NCBI GenBank assembly: GCA_030052745.1
Contig: JANBVO010000003.1
Span: forward strand, 124,001 to 188,000
Length of the DNA: 64,000 nucleotides
From: Pleurostoma richardsiae
Taxonomy: Eukaryota > Ascomycota > Sordariomycetes > Calosphaeriales > Pleurostomataceae
Direction of reading: 5' to 3'
Positions 36,313-47,290 of this stretch are shown here, piece by piece (position 1 is the stretch's first letter; each line of letters begins with the position of its first letter). Under the pieces are notes generated by a model. That model was not told the DNA's origin. It worked only from the letters and a program-made list of their open reading frames with translations, and did not search any database. Made by a program: the position numbers and the translations under genes.

Positions 36313-37944
36313 GGCCAGCGCAAACACAGAAGACAGACTGCCCTGAGCCAAGAGCATTGGCCGGCGGGCGCCGGACGTGGCCTCACACGGCAGCATCATT
36401 CGACGCCGACGGAAGTGTCTATCGCCAGTGCGATAGGCGACCCCACCCACTTTGCGTGGTGCACGGGAAGCCAGCCTCCAATGGACCATGATCTGGCTCC
36501 AAGTCCTCATCTGACAGGTCCGCCTAAGGCTTCTGCGTTCCTGCCCGAGGGGCTCGCCGCAGAAGCCCGAGTACCATCTGATGGTGGCCGACGAGCTGGT
36601 AGTCACTCTGAAGGACATGCCCATGGATAGCATCAAGGCCCATAGGGTGAGTACCTCGATTTGAAGGTTCATTGCACCTTCGTCGATGTTCGCGCTCGTG
36701 ATCCTCTGGATCCTATCAGAAGGACTGCGCTGCTTGCTTCCCTTACGCCGAGGTGCAGTGGTATTCACGGTTGTAAGCCGAGATGTCGCCGCGAACCGGG
36801 CAGCCCTCGGGTAAAGCTGGAAGTAATGGAAGGAGGGAGGTTCGTTTGCTAACCTGCTCGCTCTCCAAAGGATTGGAAGCTGATGGCAGCGGCGCGCAAT
36901 CCGGAAGATTTGACGAAGCCTTTCCTCTAATAGGCTGAGCAACGCAACTAGGGCCAGAAGCCTTGGGGCTTCGCTCGTAACAGTGTCATATCCCACTGAG
37001 TGAACGTACACGTGTCGTAGCGGACCAAGAGGCTGCAGCGCTGGGTTGCAGCCAAGACGAGGTAGCTGGAGGTAGCCGCCGCTGGCTCCCATTCAAGAGC
37101 GCAAGGTACCCACGGGGACACGTGCGGACGCAGCATCTGAGGGGTCGGGTTGACGAAGGCGAACTATGAAAACGGTCCAGTAAGGGGGGTGCCATCGAGG
37201 TTCGGAACTGACTGGCAGGAGCCGGTCAGGTCCTCGGCCGGCCATGTCCGGGCTGCCCGCCGCTCGACGCCCGCTTCTCAGAGGATGCCTGGGGCCTAGC
37301 ATACAACCGCGCACCTGGCACACAATATCCTGAATGGCAACTTCCCAGTCGCCCGGAATCCCGGGCTACGGAGTCGGGAAGAGGCGGGCCATTGGGTTTG
37401 GAAGACCAAGGCGAGATGCGCGGCCTCTCTGGAAGAGCAGCTTGACTGCCGCGGGCGGTCCGGGACTATTGCGCGCGGTCTACGGCGTCCGGAGGTGGGT
37501 AGCCGTGCTCACTCCCAGCTCCGGCCATCTCATGTACTAGCCAGTCGGAGCGTTCAAAAGATCGCCTAGGGAGCACAGAACTGGATAGCGCAGATACAGG
37601 CAAGTTCTGCGGTGGCTCACCTGCCTACCAGCTTAAGCCATCGCCGAGCGCGGCATTCGCTTCGGACTGGCTGTGTACGGGTTGGTTTGGACATCAGCAG
37701 CAGCTCAGCGTCAATCTCAGGCCCACGCCATCCCAGATACTTCGACATATTGGTGTCATCCTGCACGGAGCCGAGAATATGTAGAGCCAGTGAACACTGT
37801 CACGATTCCTACCTGGTCTCCTAGGTCGTCCCACAGAGATCATTCTGAGAGACCTCATCCTCTGCCGAAGAGATGGTCGCCTCGGCTTGCTGCTGGAGGT
37901 ATCTACGCCGTCTGGCACCCCACTTCCTATAATCTGCTGCGGCC
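36313..37944. other. Intergenic region between array B and the DUF7924 gene
   Basis: 1.6 kb with no supportable gene. A 325-codon minus-strand frame (36115-37092) runs through the tandem array and has no recognisable domain, so it is not called. Confidence 0.5.
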
Positions 37945-39784
37945 TCAGCCCTTTCCACGAGAAGAAGACTTGTCTTTCTTGGCGACGGCGTTTGCAGATT
38001 CGCCCAGGGCATTTGAGAGGCGAGTTGACCTTCGACGCTCCTCGGACGAACGTGGAGGTGTCGGCGCATAGGTTGGTCTGCCGATGGCTTCGTAGCCAGG
38101 ATCTTCGGTACTACATACCGGAGGCGCCTTTCTGCTCGTGTGCTTCTGCTCCACGAATACAGGTGAGGGACGTAGCTCTTCAACCTCGCCGTCATCTTCA
38201 AGAGGGGTGCTGTCCTGTGCGGGCAAAGGGTCTTCTACAAGACCGTCGAGATGAGTTCCTTCAGCGATGGGTTGGAGGCCGCCGCGGCGACGCTGCTTCC
38301 AGTGGTTCTTTAACTGATCCTTCAAGGCGTACGACTGGTCCCTCGCATGGTCTTGTTGGTTCCTGATGCCCTTTCGGCCATCTTTGTGCCCTTGGTAGGT
38401 GTCTTTTATGTTTGTCGACGCATACTGGTACTGGTGGTATTTGAGCGTGCCGTCCTCCTCCTCTGGAGCAGCGTAATGTGCATAGAAGTTGATGTTGGTA
38501 CCGTCCGTGGTGAAAGTCCTGACCTCTGCATGACCGGGGGGGGGTCAGGTTTTCCGATAAGAGACAGGGCCTGATTCCGAGCGTAGACAAGAGCCGCTCC
38601 GCCATACCCGCTCTGCAGTGTCGCCTCTGTCATACTCCCATCGGGACCCTTCCATTCTCCAGCTAAATGAGGTAATGTCACAGAATAAGGGTCATCCTTG
38701 TAAAGAACGGCCCCACTGACATGCTCCTCGACTGGGAACGGATCGTATTCCTGCATCTCCAGGCCTTCGGTAAAGTCGGGCTGCGGAGTAGATAGGCCAC
38801 TGTTGAAACCGACGTTCTTCGGGAAAGCAGTAAATGCCCGGTTGAAGGCCTTTTGATAACCATCGTCAACGTATTTCTTTAGCATATGCCCGCTTACTAC
38901 ATGGACCATGGTGGCTTCATTGCCGGCCTTTGAAACAGTGCGGGCGTAGCGCTTGAACCTTGCTTCAGGGGGAGAAGCCGTTGCACGAGATCTGGCGTGT
39001 TGTTCGTGGATCTCGGCGAGATTGACGGGAGGCTTAGAGCTGAGGGGATCGAGGATTCCATTCCTATGAGCCCGGACCGCAAAACCGGACGACGTGGTTG
39101 AGACGGTCTTTGTCGATGACGAGTCGGCCGTAGAGGCGGGAGGAGCAGATGCAGATGCTGACCTTTTATTCATTCCCTTCTTCACCATCCTGTCGAAGCG
39201 GGCCAAGTTCTTACGCGTCAACCGGGCCCGTTTCAGCTGGTGCCCGGTGTCGTCGCCGTCGCCGTCGATCTGTCGTTTCCACAACCGCGGGACCTGAGGG
39301 ACTTGCTGTTGCCTCTCAACCTTGGGCCCAGGGAGGGAGGTGTCACGATGCTTAAAAGGCGTAGGCTTTAGATGTTGTCTAGTGGTCTGCACGATCTCCT
39401 CCGTCAGTTATTGCTTTGCGGCAGGGAACAGATCCCATACCTTGTCCGCCTGGACTGCTTCTCCGACTCCAGGCCGTTGTGCACCCGTCCGCGTCAATCC
39501 GGACCTCTTCACCGGCAACGGATTGCCCTCGGATCTCGCGTCAGGTTGCCTCTTCGCAGTCTCTTCTGGCGAAGCGTTTCGAGCAAGGCCTCCGTTCACC
39601 TGAGTCTGCACTCGCGGAATCTCTATGCATGGTGAGTTAGCGATCGTCAGCTTCCGCAAGACAGTGTTGGTGACTGCGTACCGGCACCTTTATCCGCAGC
39701 AGCGTCCAGCAGCCTCGCCTGCACGGCTTCGGATGGTGTCGCACGAGAGCGGCGTGTCCGCGCCTTGGTATGCCCACCGACCAT
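37945..39784 (-). CDS. DUF7924-family protein; one apparent frame break (possible pseudogene)
   Basis: Three exons, 39784-39682, 39622-39441 and 39386-37945, joined by GTACGC and GTATGG donors and ATAG/CAG acceptors (second intron 54 bases with a TAACTGAC branch site). A basic disordered N-terminus leads into conserved blocks: LTRKNLARFDRMVKKG, SRATASPPEARFKRY, AFTAFPKNVGFNSGL, PQPDFTEGLEMQEYDPFPVE and HLAGEWKGPDGS. Then come ALVYARNQALSLIGKPDPP, TFTTDGTNINFYAHYAAP and YALKDQLKNHWK. I recall these as the fungal DUF7924 signature. The spacing of D (PDFTEG) and E-x-K (GEWKG) resembles a PD-(D/E)XK nuclease core, which is inference. Between DPP and the TFTTDG block the frame changes inside a run of nine C on the coding strand (about 38536-38544). 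This could be genuine decay or a homopolymer sequencing error. The expected length would be about 575 residues. Confidence 0.75.
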
Positions 39785-41066
39785 GGCGGGAAACTCACTG
39801 ACGCGTGTCAGGAGCGACGGGCTTCCTATAAGTGGCCAGGCTGGCCGATGCAATGGTCTGCTGAGAGCCCGCGAGGCCGCGGTTTCGTCGCATGCAGTTG
39901 CAGAGATGCGCTGTCGAGGTTGAGTGGGGGTGCTAAAGATGCCCGCCCGGCAGCAAAATGCAGTTGGTTCCCCAGTTGGCGCTTTTGGCCGCCTGTTCGC
40001 TGGTTTTCTTCTGGGCGCGTCCGCTCCGTGGTGAGTCCTTCGAGCTGGCGCCCAATTAACGGGGCCGTTATGCGGCTCATTGCCCGCGTACGAGACTTAC
40101 GAATGCGACAACAGCATGGAAATGGACGAAGCTGCGCCCTTTCAGTCGTGATTGAACCTGAAACGCGAGTTATTCGTGGCTGACTCTCACAGGCAGCACC
40201 GGGATTGCTGGGTCCCGCAGCCGGGACAGAGGAGCGCCGGTTGGGTCAAGCTAGCGGCCGTTTGTGAGTACGGATTCGGCCGGTGCGCCAACGCCTGGGG
40301 GAGAGAGCGGTTCCGAGGCGCCCCGGCCTTGGCGTGACTCTGCAGCATCCAGGCAGTGCCTCCTCATGCCTTGCAAGCACGCGCAGTCAGCGTCAACAAG
40401 ACGCAGGATCCGAAATGGCAAGGCCCAACTGATCAACAATTATGCTGGGCCGCTTGTGGTCTCACCCTGCGGGGTTCCTTGCTTTCAGCCGTGCTGCACG
40501 GATCGCAGGTGGTGGGGTGCAAAGCAGAGCCTTGACTGAGAGGCTTGGAGCCTTGAGCTTGGAGCAGGGAGCAGGGAGATGTCAGTTACAACACCACAGT
40601 TCCGGTCAAGGCCCTAAAGAGCTTCTCCTCGGCGATCGGAGTTCTCGAGGTAAGTGTCTAAGGCGGGCCTTGAACCTGAAGGTCGACCGGGGTCACGGAG
40701 CACTGCACAGTGGATATCCGGTGGTTGATCCGGCCGGGGTCTACGTATCTAATCAGGTCAAGAGTTGGAAGCGGCGGGAGTTGTGCCGACGGCATGTCTC
40801 ACCAACAGTTACGACGTGGCCGGCAACGTGGTGTCTTCGGCCTGCCGGGAGTCGGAGTCGTAGAATTGATTTGCTCAGATGGGATGTGGGCATATCATCG
40901 ACAAACGCGACGGGAGAGTCTCCTTTCATCTACTGCGCGGCCATAAGACAACGTGCACATCTCACCAATACGCCTCGGAAGAGAGAGACCATTCCCTAAA
41001 TCGCGCTCGTCATCACCCCCGTCAACCCAAACAGATGATTTGCGTGCAGCCTCCTGCTTTGCTTCC
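39785..41066. other. Intergenic region between divergent DUF7924 and APH-type genes
   Basis: 1.3 kb between two divergent starts. Nothing gene-like is seen; it presumably holds both promoters. Confidence 0.5.
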
Positions 41067-42640
41067 ATGGCTGGCATTCGCACGCTTCGAGGTCAAGTTA
41101 GCCTCCAAGATGCGCTAGACGAGGATGACGACGTGCTGGCCCGGCTACGCTACCCCGAGCAGCAGAAGAAGTTCTGGGCCTCGCTGGCAGCCCGCAAAGC
41201 TGAGATCGAGGCTCTGGTCCGTTATCACCTGGGTGTTGACTGGTGCTATGTCTGCGCCACGGAAATCTGGAAGGCAGGCAGTTTCAACGTAGTCCTCCCT
41301 GTCCTCATCCGGGCTAAGGGCCGCTGGGGTAACGAGCGAGTCTATGTCCGCTTCCCACTGCCGTATAAGGTCGGCGAGGCTGAGCACCCCGGGAACGTGG
41401 AAGAAAAGCTGCGAACTGAAATCGCAACGTACATATGGCTTCAGGAACACTGCCCCGATGTCCCTGTACCAATCCTGCACGGATTCGGGCTTCCCGACGG
41501 TGCCTGCGTAGGTAAGTTCTATGTCAATTCATCTGAGCATGGCCTGATTTGCGCAGTTCTCACATCCGCAGAACGCACCGTTCCTGTCGAGAATGATGTG
41601 GGAGTTGCGGCGCCGGTTGCTTGCCTTCTTCGGCTTTCCGGTCCCGTCTCACCACGTACGCCGTGGATTGCAAAACCCCTTCGACTCGGGATACATGATC
41701 CTCAGCGAAGCCAAGGGCCGCACTCTTGCGATCTCTTGGGAAAAGCATCGACACGACAAGGCCTTCCGGGAGAGGCTTTTCCGTGACCTCGTGTGGATTC
41801 GCCTATCAATGAACCGAACTCCCATGCCACGAATTGGTTCACTCAGCTTTGACCCGAGCGACGTCATCACTGTCAAACCGCCCCCTGAATATGTACTTCC
41901 AGCTGTTCGAGAATGAAGGCGTACCGTCCGGCATACCGCGGCAGAGGACTTACTCTTCCATTGAGCCTTATATCTCCGACCTTCTAAGCTTCCAGGATAA
42001 CAAGCTGCTCTATCAGCCAAATGCGATTCACCACCAAGAGGACGGTGAAATGCAGCTCGCGGCCTTGACCGCCCTGCGAGCCATCATGCACCACTTCATC
42101 TCCCCGGAGTACCGCGAGGGCCCTTTCTACTACACGTTGACAGATCTCCAGCAAAACAACATCTTTGTCGACGAGCAGGGGAACATCCAGACAGTCATTG
42201 ACCTAGAGTGGGCGCAGGCGCAGCCCATAGAGATGCAGCTCCCACCCTACTGGCTTACGTCTAAACCTATCGACGCCTTCGACGATGACGAATCTGTGTC
42301 CGAGTTGGGCGCTTTGTTTAACGAGTATTTCGATATCTACGAAGCCGAAGAAATGACCAGGAATGGCGTCTTGCTTCAGGGTCCCGTCATGCGCCACGTG
42401 TGGGAGACGGGCGGCTTCTGGTATTTCCACGCAGTCAAGGTGCCCAAAGGCATGTACAGGGTCTTCAATTCCAACATCCAGCCGCTCTTCAACGAGGAGC
42501 ATTGCGATGGGTCCGTTTTCGACCGCGTCTTCTTCTGGTATTGGGGATTTGGAGCCCAGGAGCTCATCGAAAAGAAGATCAGAGGCAAGGAGAACTACGT
42601 CGCGCAGATCGAGAAGGTGTTTCGGGAATACGGCGCATAA
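41067..42640 (+). CDS. Second APH-fold kinase-like protein; one apparent frame break (possible pseudogene)
   Basis: Start MAGIRTLRGQVSLQDALDED at 41067; an in-frame upstream ATG (40953) is less family-like. Exon 1 ends at 41507 after TGC, and exon 2 begins at 41557, giving the family sequence GLPDGAC-FSHPQNAPFLSRMMWE. The donor used is GTAGGT, although a stronger-looking GTAAGT lies 4 bases on and would break the frame. Other blocks are AGSFNVVLPVLIRAKGRW, EVYVRFPLPYKVGEA-like strands, TLTDLQQNNIFVDEQGN (the catalytic loop, with Thr where APH enzymes have His) and TVIDLEWAQAQP. KVPKGMYRVFNSNIQPLF lies near the end. Around 41865-41880 the conserved sequence moves from one frame (SLSFDPSDVIT) to another (LSNRPLNMYFQLFENEG) without an intron signal. 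This indicates a single small indel, or an assembly error. If intact it would be about 508 residues. Substrate unknown. Confidence 0.75.
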
Positions 42641-43783
42641 CCTCGGTTGACATTGCGAAGTCCAAGGAGGGACCAAAGAATCACATAGGGCTGCTAGAGG
42701 CATTTAGGATAGGGGGATTCGCTTGGGGACAGAAGGGATGGGTGGCCGGAAACCCAAACCTTGCGCTCAGATTCATGGACATCACGATGCTTGCGGCAGG
42801 ACTGGGCGTGCGTGGCAGGCATTCCGGACGAGCATCCTGTCGCTCGCAACTTTCTTCCGTAGCAATTTCGCACTAGGCCAGGTCTCCGATTTTGTCCTCT
42901 GTGACGGGCCAAGTACTCCGAACTCATCCACGGGCCTCTTGTCAAGAGAAGCGAGAAGCTGGGGGTTGACAGCAGCGCAGCTAGCTCTCCTTGAACATGT
43001 CGGACCGGGAGGGACTATAATCATCCTCCTGCACAGGGCCGAATCGTGGAGGACAGAGATAGCGGTCTTTGTGGGTGATCTGTGAAGCTGAGCTCGAGCG
43101 GATTGCAGGGTTGTCCGAGGGCGAGAACTTGGAAATACTGATCAGCTCAATCAGGATGTCGAGACGGGTCAAGCGCAAGTTCCGCCGAGTTATATTGCAT
43201 TCTATGTCTAGCGACGACCATTCAGGGTTTGTTTAATCGTAGCGCGCAGTTGCTCTGCCGTGCTTCTTCATGCTGTTTGGTGAGAGTGTCTGGCATGGTC
43301 GCTTTCCCGTCTGAGGTGGGCGCTGGACCCAGGCTTACATCTCCGACCTCTCTAGCACTGGCCTTTTCAATCTATGCAACTCTGTGGTGCCCTCTTGACA
43401 GCCACGGAAGACACTCTCCTCCTTTGAATGACCAGACGGAGGAAGGATCTACAGTGTCTCCGGACAGAGCCTTACCAACACATCCGCGCTAGACAGGCCC
43501 CTGTGCCAGCACGCATGTGCTGGGACGCAGTGGCCAGCCCGATCCGCTGGCTATCGCGAACCGGGCTAATCTACCACCCGTGCCGCGCCCCGCGTCACTT
43601 GCTTCTCGCGTACGGTACGGTTATCAAGGCAAGCAACGTAGGCGTTGATCACCAGTTTCAGCAGCTAGACCACTGGTGAAGCCACGAGAACAGCTAATTG
43701 CATGGCCGCTTAGCTGAACATATCGCGCTACCGGAATGAGAATTGACTGAAAATCCCACCATTTCCCACAATGCGAGCTATCA
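42641..43783. other. Intergenic region between the APH-like and protein-kinase genes
   Basis: 1.1 kb, no supportable gene. Confidence 0.5.
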
Positions 43784-44930
43784 ATGGCGTCTCCCCTCCA
43801 GATTGGCCAGACTCTTCGGGGGAGGGTGTCCACGTACTCTGTCGTTAAAGAACTACATCGAGCTGGAGACCAAGGCGCTGTCTATCTCGCGACGCAAGTC
43901 TCGCCGTTCGTGCTCGCTTGCAGCTATAACTGACACATCTCTAGAAACGGACATGGACGGAAGAGCATCATCAAGTCCATCAGGGGTCATTGGCGCTTGA
44001 AGAATGAAGCGACCATTCTCAAGAAGTACCAGACCAGAACTCGCTTCTTACGGCCACTAGAAGACGAGATCGATGATCCAGCAGATCCGTCTTCAATTGT
44101 CTTGAAATATCTCGACAGTGATCTACGAGCCGAGTCTAAGCGACGAAGGCTCACGCGTCTCGAGATCAAACAAGTGGCAAAGAGTGTGCTAGAGGCTCTT
44201 TGCACTCTTCACAAGGACGGCATGGTCCACACAGGTAGGTCACTGGCCCAACCAAATCCGCCTACACTTGAGACCAACACGGCTTCTACTAGATGTCAAA
44301 CTTGACAACATATTCGTGGTCGTGAGCCGGTCTGATGAGCGGTTCACCACTATCCAGCTTGGAGACTGTGGAGGTGTTGTGTCTCAAGACTCTAAGTTTG
44401 CCAGAGAAGGCCACCTAATAGGTGCCAGCTTCACCCGCAGCCCTGAAGCCCAGCTTGGTATGCCGTGGGGGCCGCCTAGCGATATCTGGTCGTTCGGCAA
44501 TGCTGTGTGTACACCGTGCATTCAGGTTGGATTCTCGGCTTCTCTTGCTCACCATCTCGTGCAGGTCCTCAGCCTCCTCTACGGCGGAGACTTCCACCTT
44601 TTCAACCCCGCCAACGAGGGCATTGAACCCGGCGACGGTGCGTACGAGCTTGCGGTGCTAGCCCGCATGCACCGCTACTTTGGCCCATTCCCTGATTCGT
44701 TTGAAGAGATCGCCGATGACAATGCGTCTGGCGTGATCAAGCTCGTCCACAGCATGGGCCCTCCTGCAAAACCGTTCCATCTCGTCACGCGACGCGAGAT
44801 CCCACCTGCGGATAGAGACTTTATTTTGAAGATTATGAAGTTGAATTCCCGAGACAGACCTACGGCCGAGCAACTATTGGCAGATCAGTGGTTCAGTGAG
44901 GAATCTGAGGACACTCGAGAGCCTCTATAG
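43784..44930 (+). CDS. Orphan fungal Ser/Thr protein kinase
   Basis: Exons 43784-43905, 43945-44234, 44293-44504 and 44565-44930 give 329 residues. The start MASPLQIGQTLRGR fits this fungal family. The Gly-loop region is ELHRAGDQGAVYLAT; the VAIK-like lysine is in SIIKSIRGH and the αC glutamate in LKNEATILKK. The catalytic loop is HTDVKLDN (HTD in place of HRD, with Asp, Lys and Asn kept), the metal motif is GDCGG in place of DFG, SPEAQ stands for APE, and DIWSFGNA is the αF region. The C-terminus (SRDRPTAEQLLADQWF) is the usual kinase end. Catalytic residues are therefore present. Odd points: the first intron would be only 39 bases (GTTCGT donor, CTAG acceptor), and the third is exactly 60 bases with no stop, so its retention would add 20 residues in αF. 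Targets unknown; the family is expanded and patchy among ascomycetes. Confidence 0.8.
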
Positions 44931-47290
44931 CTCGGCAGATTAGGCAAACGGACCGGCGTTTTTGTAAGCGAGCATGGTAATAGAAGACACTGTAGATAGG
45001 ACGGAATCCGTTTTCTATCAGGGCTGGTTCCTGGCCCTTTGGAGTACTCATCTCTGGCACGATGTCTTACAAAACACCGGATCTTACCCTTCTCTCCCTG
45101 AGTTGTCGTCATCACATAGCTCCGAAACCCAAGACCAAAATCACATGATTGCTGGGAGCGGTCAACGGCACGTTCGATATGACAAAACCAAGCCCGAGTT
45201 CCAGAACGTAAGCTAGAGCAGTATCTGACGAGAGAGGTTGATGTTAACGTGATCTGGTGTGTGAAGCTCGGCCGAACCTCCAAGGACTATACTGTGAAGG
45301 TTACTTTCGTTCATCAGGCTTCTCTCGTGATCCAGAAACTCAGAGGAAGGGGCCAGGAGCCTCTCTCTCAAGGGGGCGCTTTGAGGAGTTGCATCGGAAA
45401 CAAGTCCTTCGCCTACCTTGGTATCTTGAGATCGCGACTTATCAAGAAGCTGGCCGGCGAAGTGGAGAAAGAAGCCGAGGGCGAGGAAGAAAATTGATGA
45501 AATATTGAGTGCCGCACCGACGCCTGAATGATGGCAGCAAGCACTAAGCAGACGTCTCGGCGCCATCTGGCAGATGACAGCTCCAGGCCAGCAGTGGTGG
45601 GAGGACTCAACTGCGTCACATCCTATAAAGGGGCGGTCGATGCTGTCTTCGCTTTCAAGCGCTTGCTTGCGTAAATCCGGTGTCAACTTGAGGCACGCGA
45701 CTTGGACAGAGATAGGGGAGTGCCCTCGTGTCCACCTTCCCGTCCAGGTCACTTGGCTCGAAGACAAGGCCAGTCGAGCACGAGGAAGAACAATAGGACC
45801 CCTGGATAGATCTGAAAGAGATGGTTGAGATGGTGGCCTCGCCGTCTTGACTCTGGCTCCTCAGAGAGAGGCGTATGAACAACAGCAAAGTGGTGGGCCG
45901 GCCGGGCGAAAGAGAAGAGACTCGACCTCGATACAAATGTCCATCTTCCAGAATACGATGGTCTGAAGGGCATTTCTCGGGAAATTGATAAGATAAAGAC
46001 GAGACACATGCAGTAACTTACATGGTAGACAAAGGCGAAACCAACCTAATCGAGGTCGAGGCCGGGATGGCTGCAGTCGTGTGTGCTTTAGCTGCGCAGG
46101 GGTCTGCTGGGCCAATTGTCGGCGCCGAGGGAGCCCACGTGCTCTCCTGCCCGTCGTGGACCCCCGCAAAAAGAACGAATTGAGTGACACCTCTCCACTC
46201 CCCTTCCATCACCACCACCAGCCATGTCCGCCAGGAGTCCATGAAGACGCCGGTCGCACGCCAGCAGATTGCGCATCCGCATGGTGCCAGCGGCTGAAGA
46301 AGACGCTCCCCTCAGGCCCGCATTAGCGCCGCTGCATCGAACATTCGACAAGAGATTTTCCGCGCTCGGCCGCTCGTCCGCTCGTGTTCTGGACGTGATG
46401 GGAGTGTTAGCCCGTTCCTCGGCAAGCGGCATATCGAGCACGCGAGATGGGACGCACGAGGGGCAGGGGTTCATCTGACTTGGCATCGACGCGACGACAG
46501 TTGCCTCCCCTTGTCACCGTCGCAATGATCTTCGTGCCATGGATCCGTCCTGTCAATGTCTGCCGCCGATGATGCCCTGCATCATGGATCGCCGCTGGGA
46601 CCCCTGGTGTACTCAGAAAGCCGCTGCAGATCGATGTGAAGACTGCGCCCGTGACTGAGCATTCAGGTCGTCTACCCTTTCTTCCAGCCACATCTCCTTC
46701 GCCTGCCAGGTTCAGGATAACGCAAACGCAAGTTGCCAGGGGCTCCCTGGACATCCCATGCCGTGATAGTCAGCCCCCAGGGGAGCTGCCCCAATTGGGC
46801 CACCGAGATGCGTCCGCTAGCCAATGGTGTGGAGGAGGCCGGTTCGTGGCGAGTGGATTCAGGGGCCCATTCCATCCCGCGCGACGAGCAGCAGAGGATG
46901 CCTCCGTCTGCGGGACGGACAAGGATGCACTGCATAGGGTACATAGTGTGGACCTCAGCAGACAGGCAGCTTGCCAGAGCTTGCGTCCCTATCCAACTCT
47001 TGGCTGCTCATGCGGAAACGCATCCGCACTCCCTCAATCCTTTCAAGGCGGCATCAGCGTGCACCTATCGCGAACACCCACAGCTGCCAAGAGTGAGTGC
47101 TCAAGCTTTGGGGAGCGCGCCAGCAACGGGCACTTGGAGCAATTAGAACCTCACACGAGTTGATCCCGCGAGCTCCGCATAAGCCGGGCTTTATCAGGGT
47201 CTCGGGGCGTGTCGATCGCCTGGGGTAGGCGCGCAAGTTCCGGTCCGCCTCTGAAGCCCTGCTAAGGCTGCCCTGTTAAGGCGGGCCAGC
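44931..47290. other. 2.4-kb intergenic region
   Basis: No gene is supportable. A minus-strand frame 46242-46018 ends exactly at a GTAAGT donor and might be a first exon, but no continuation was recognised. A TATAAA at 45626 is followed by a 63-codon frame from 45640 of unknown value. Confidence 0.4.

Noticed and set aside
36115-37092. 325-codon minus-strand frame overlapping array B
   Set aside because: Runs through the tandem repeat and then non-coding sequence; no domain.
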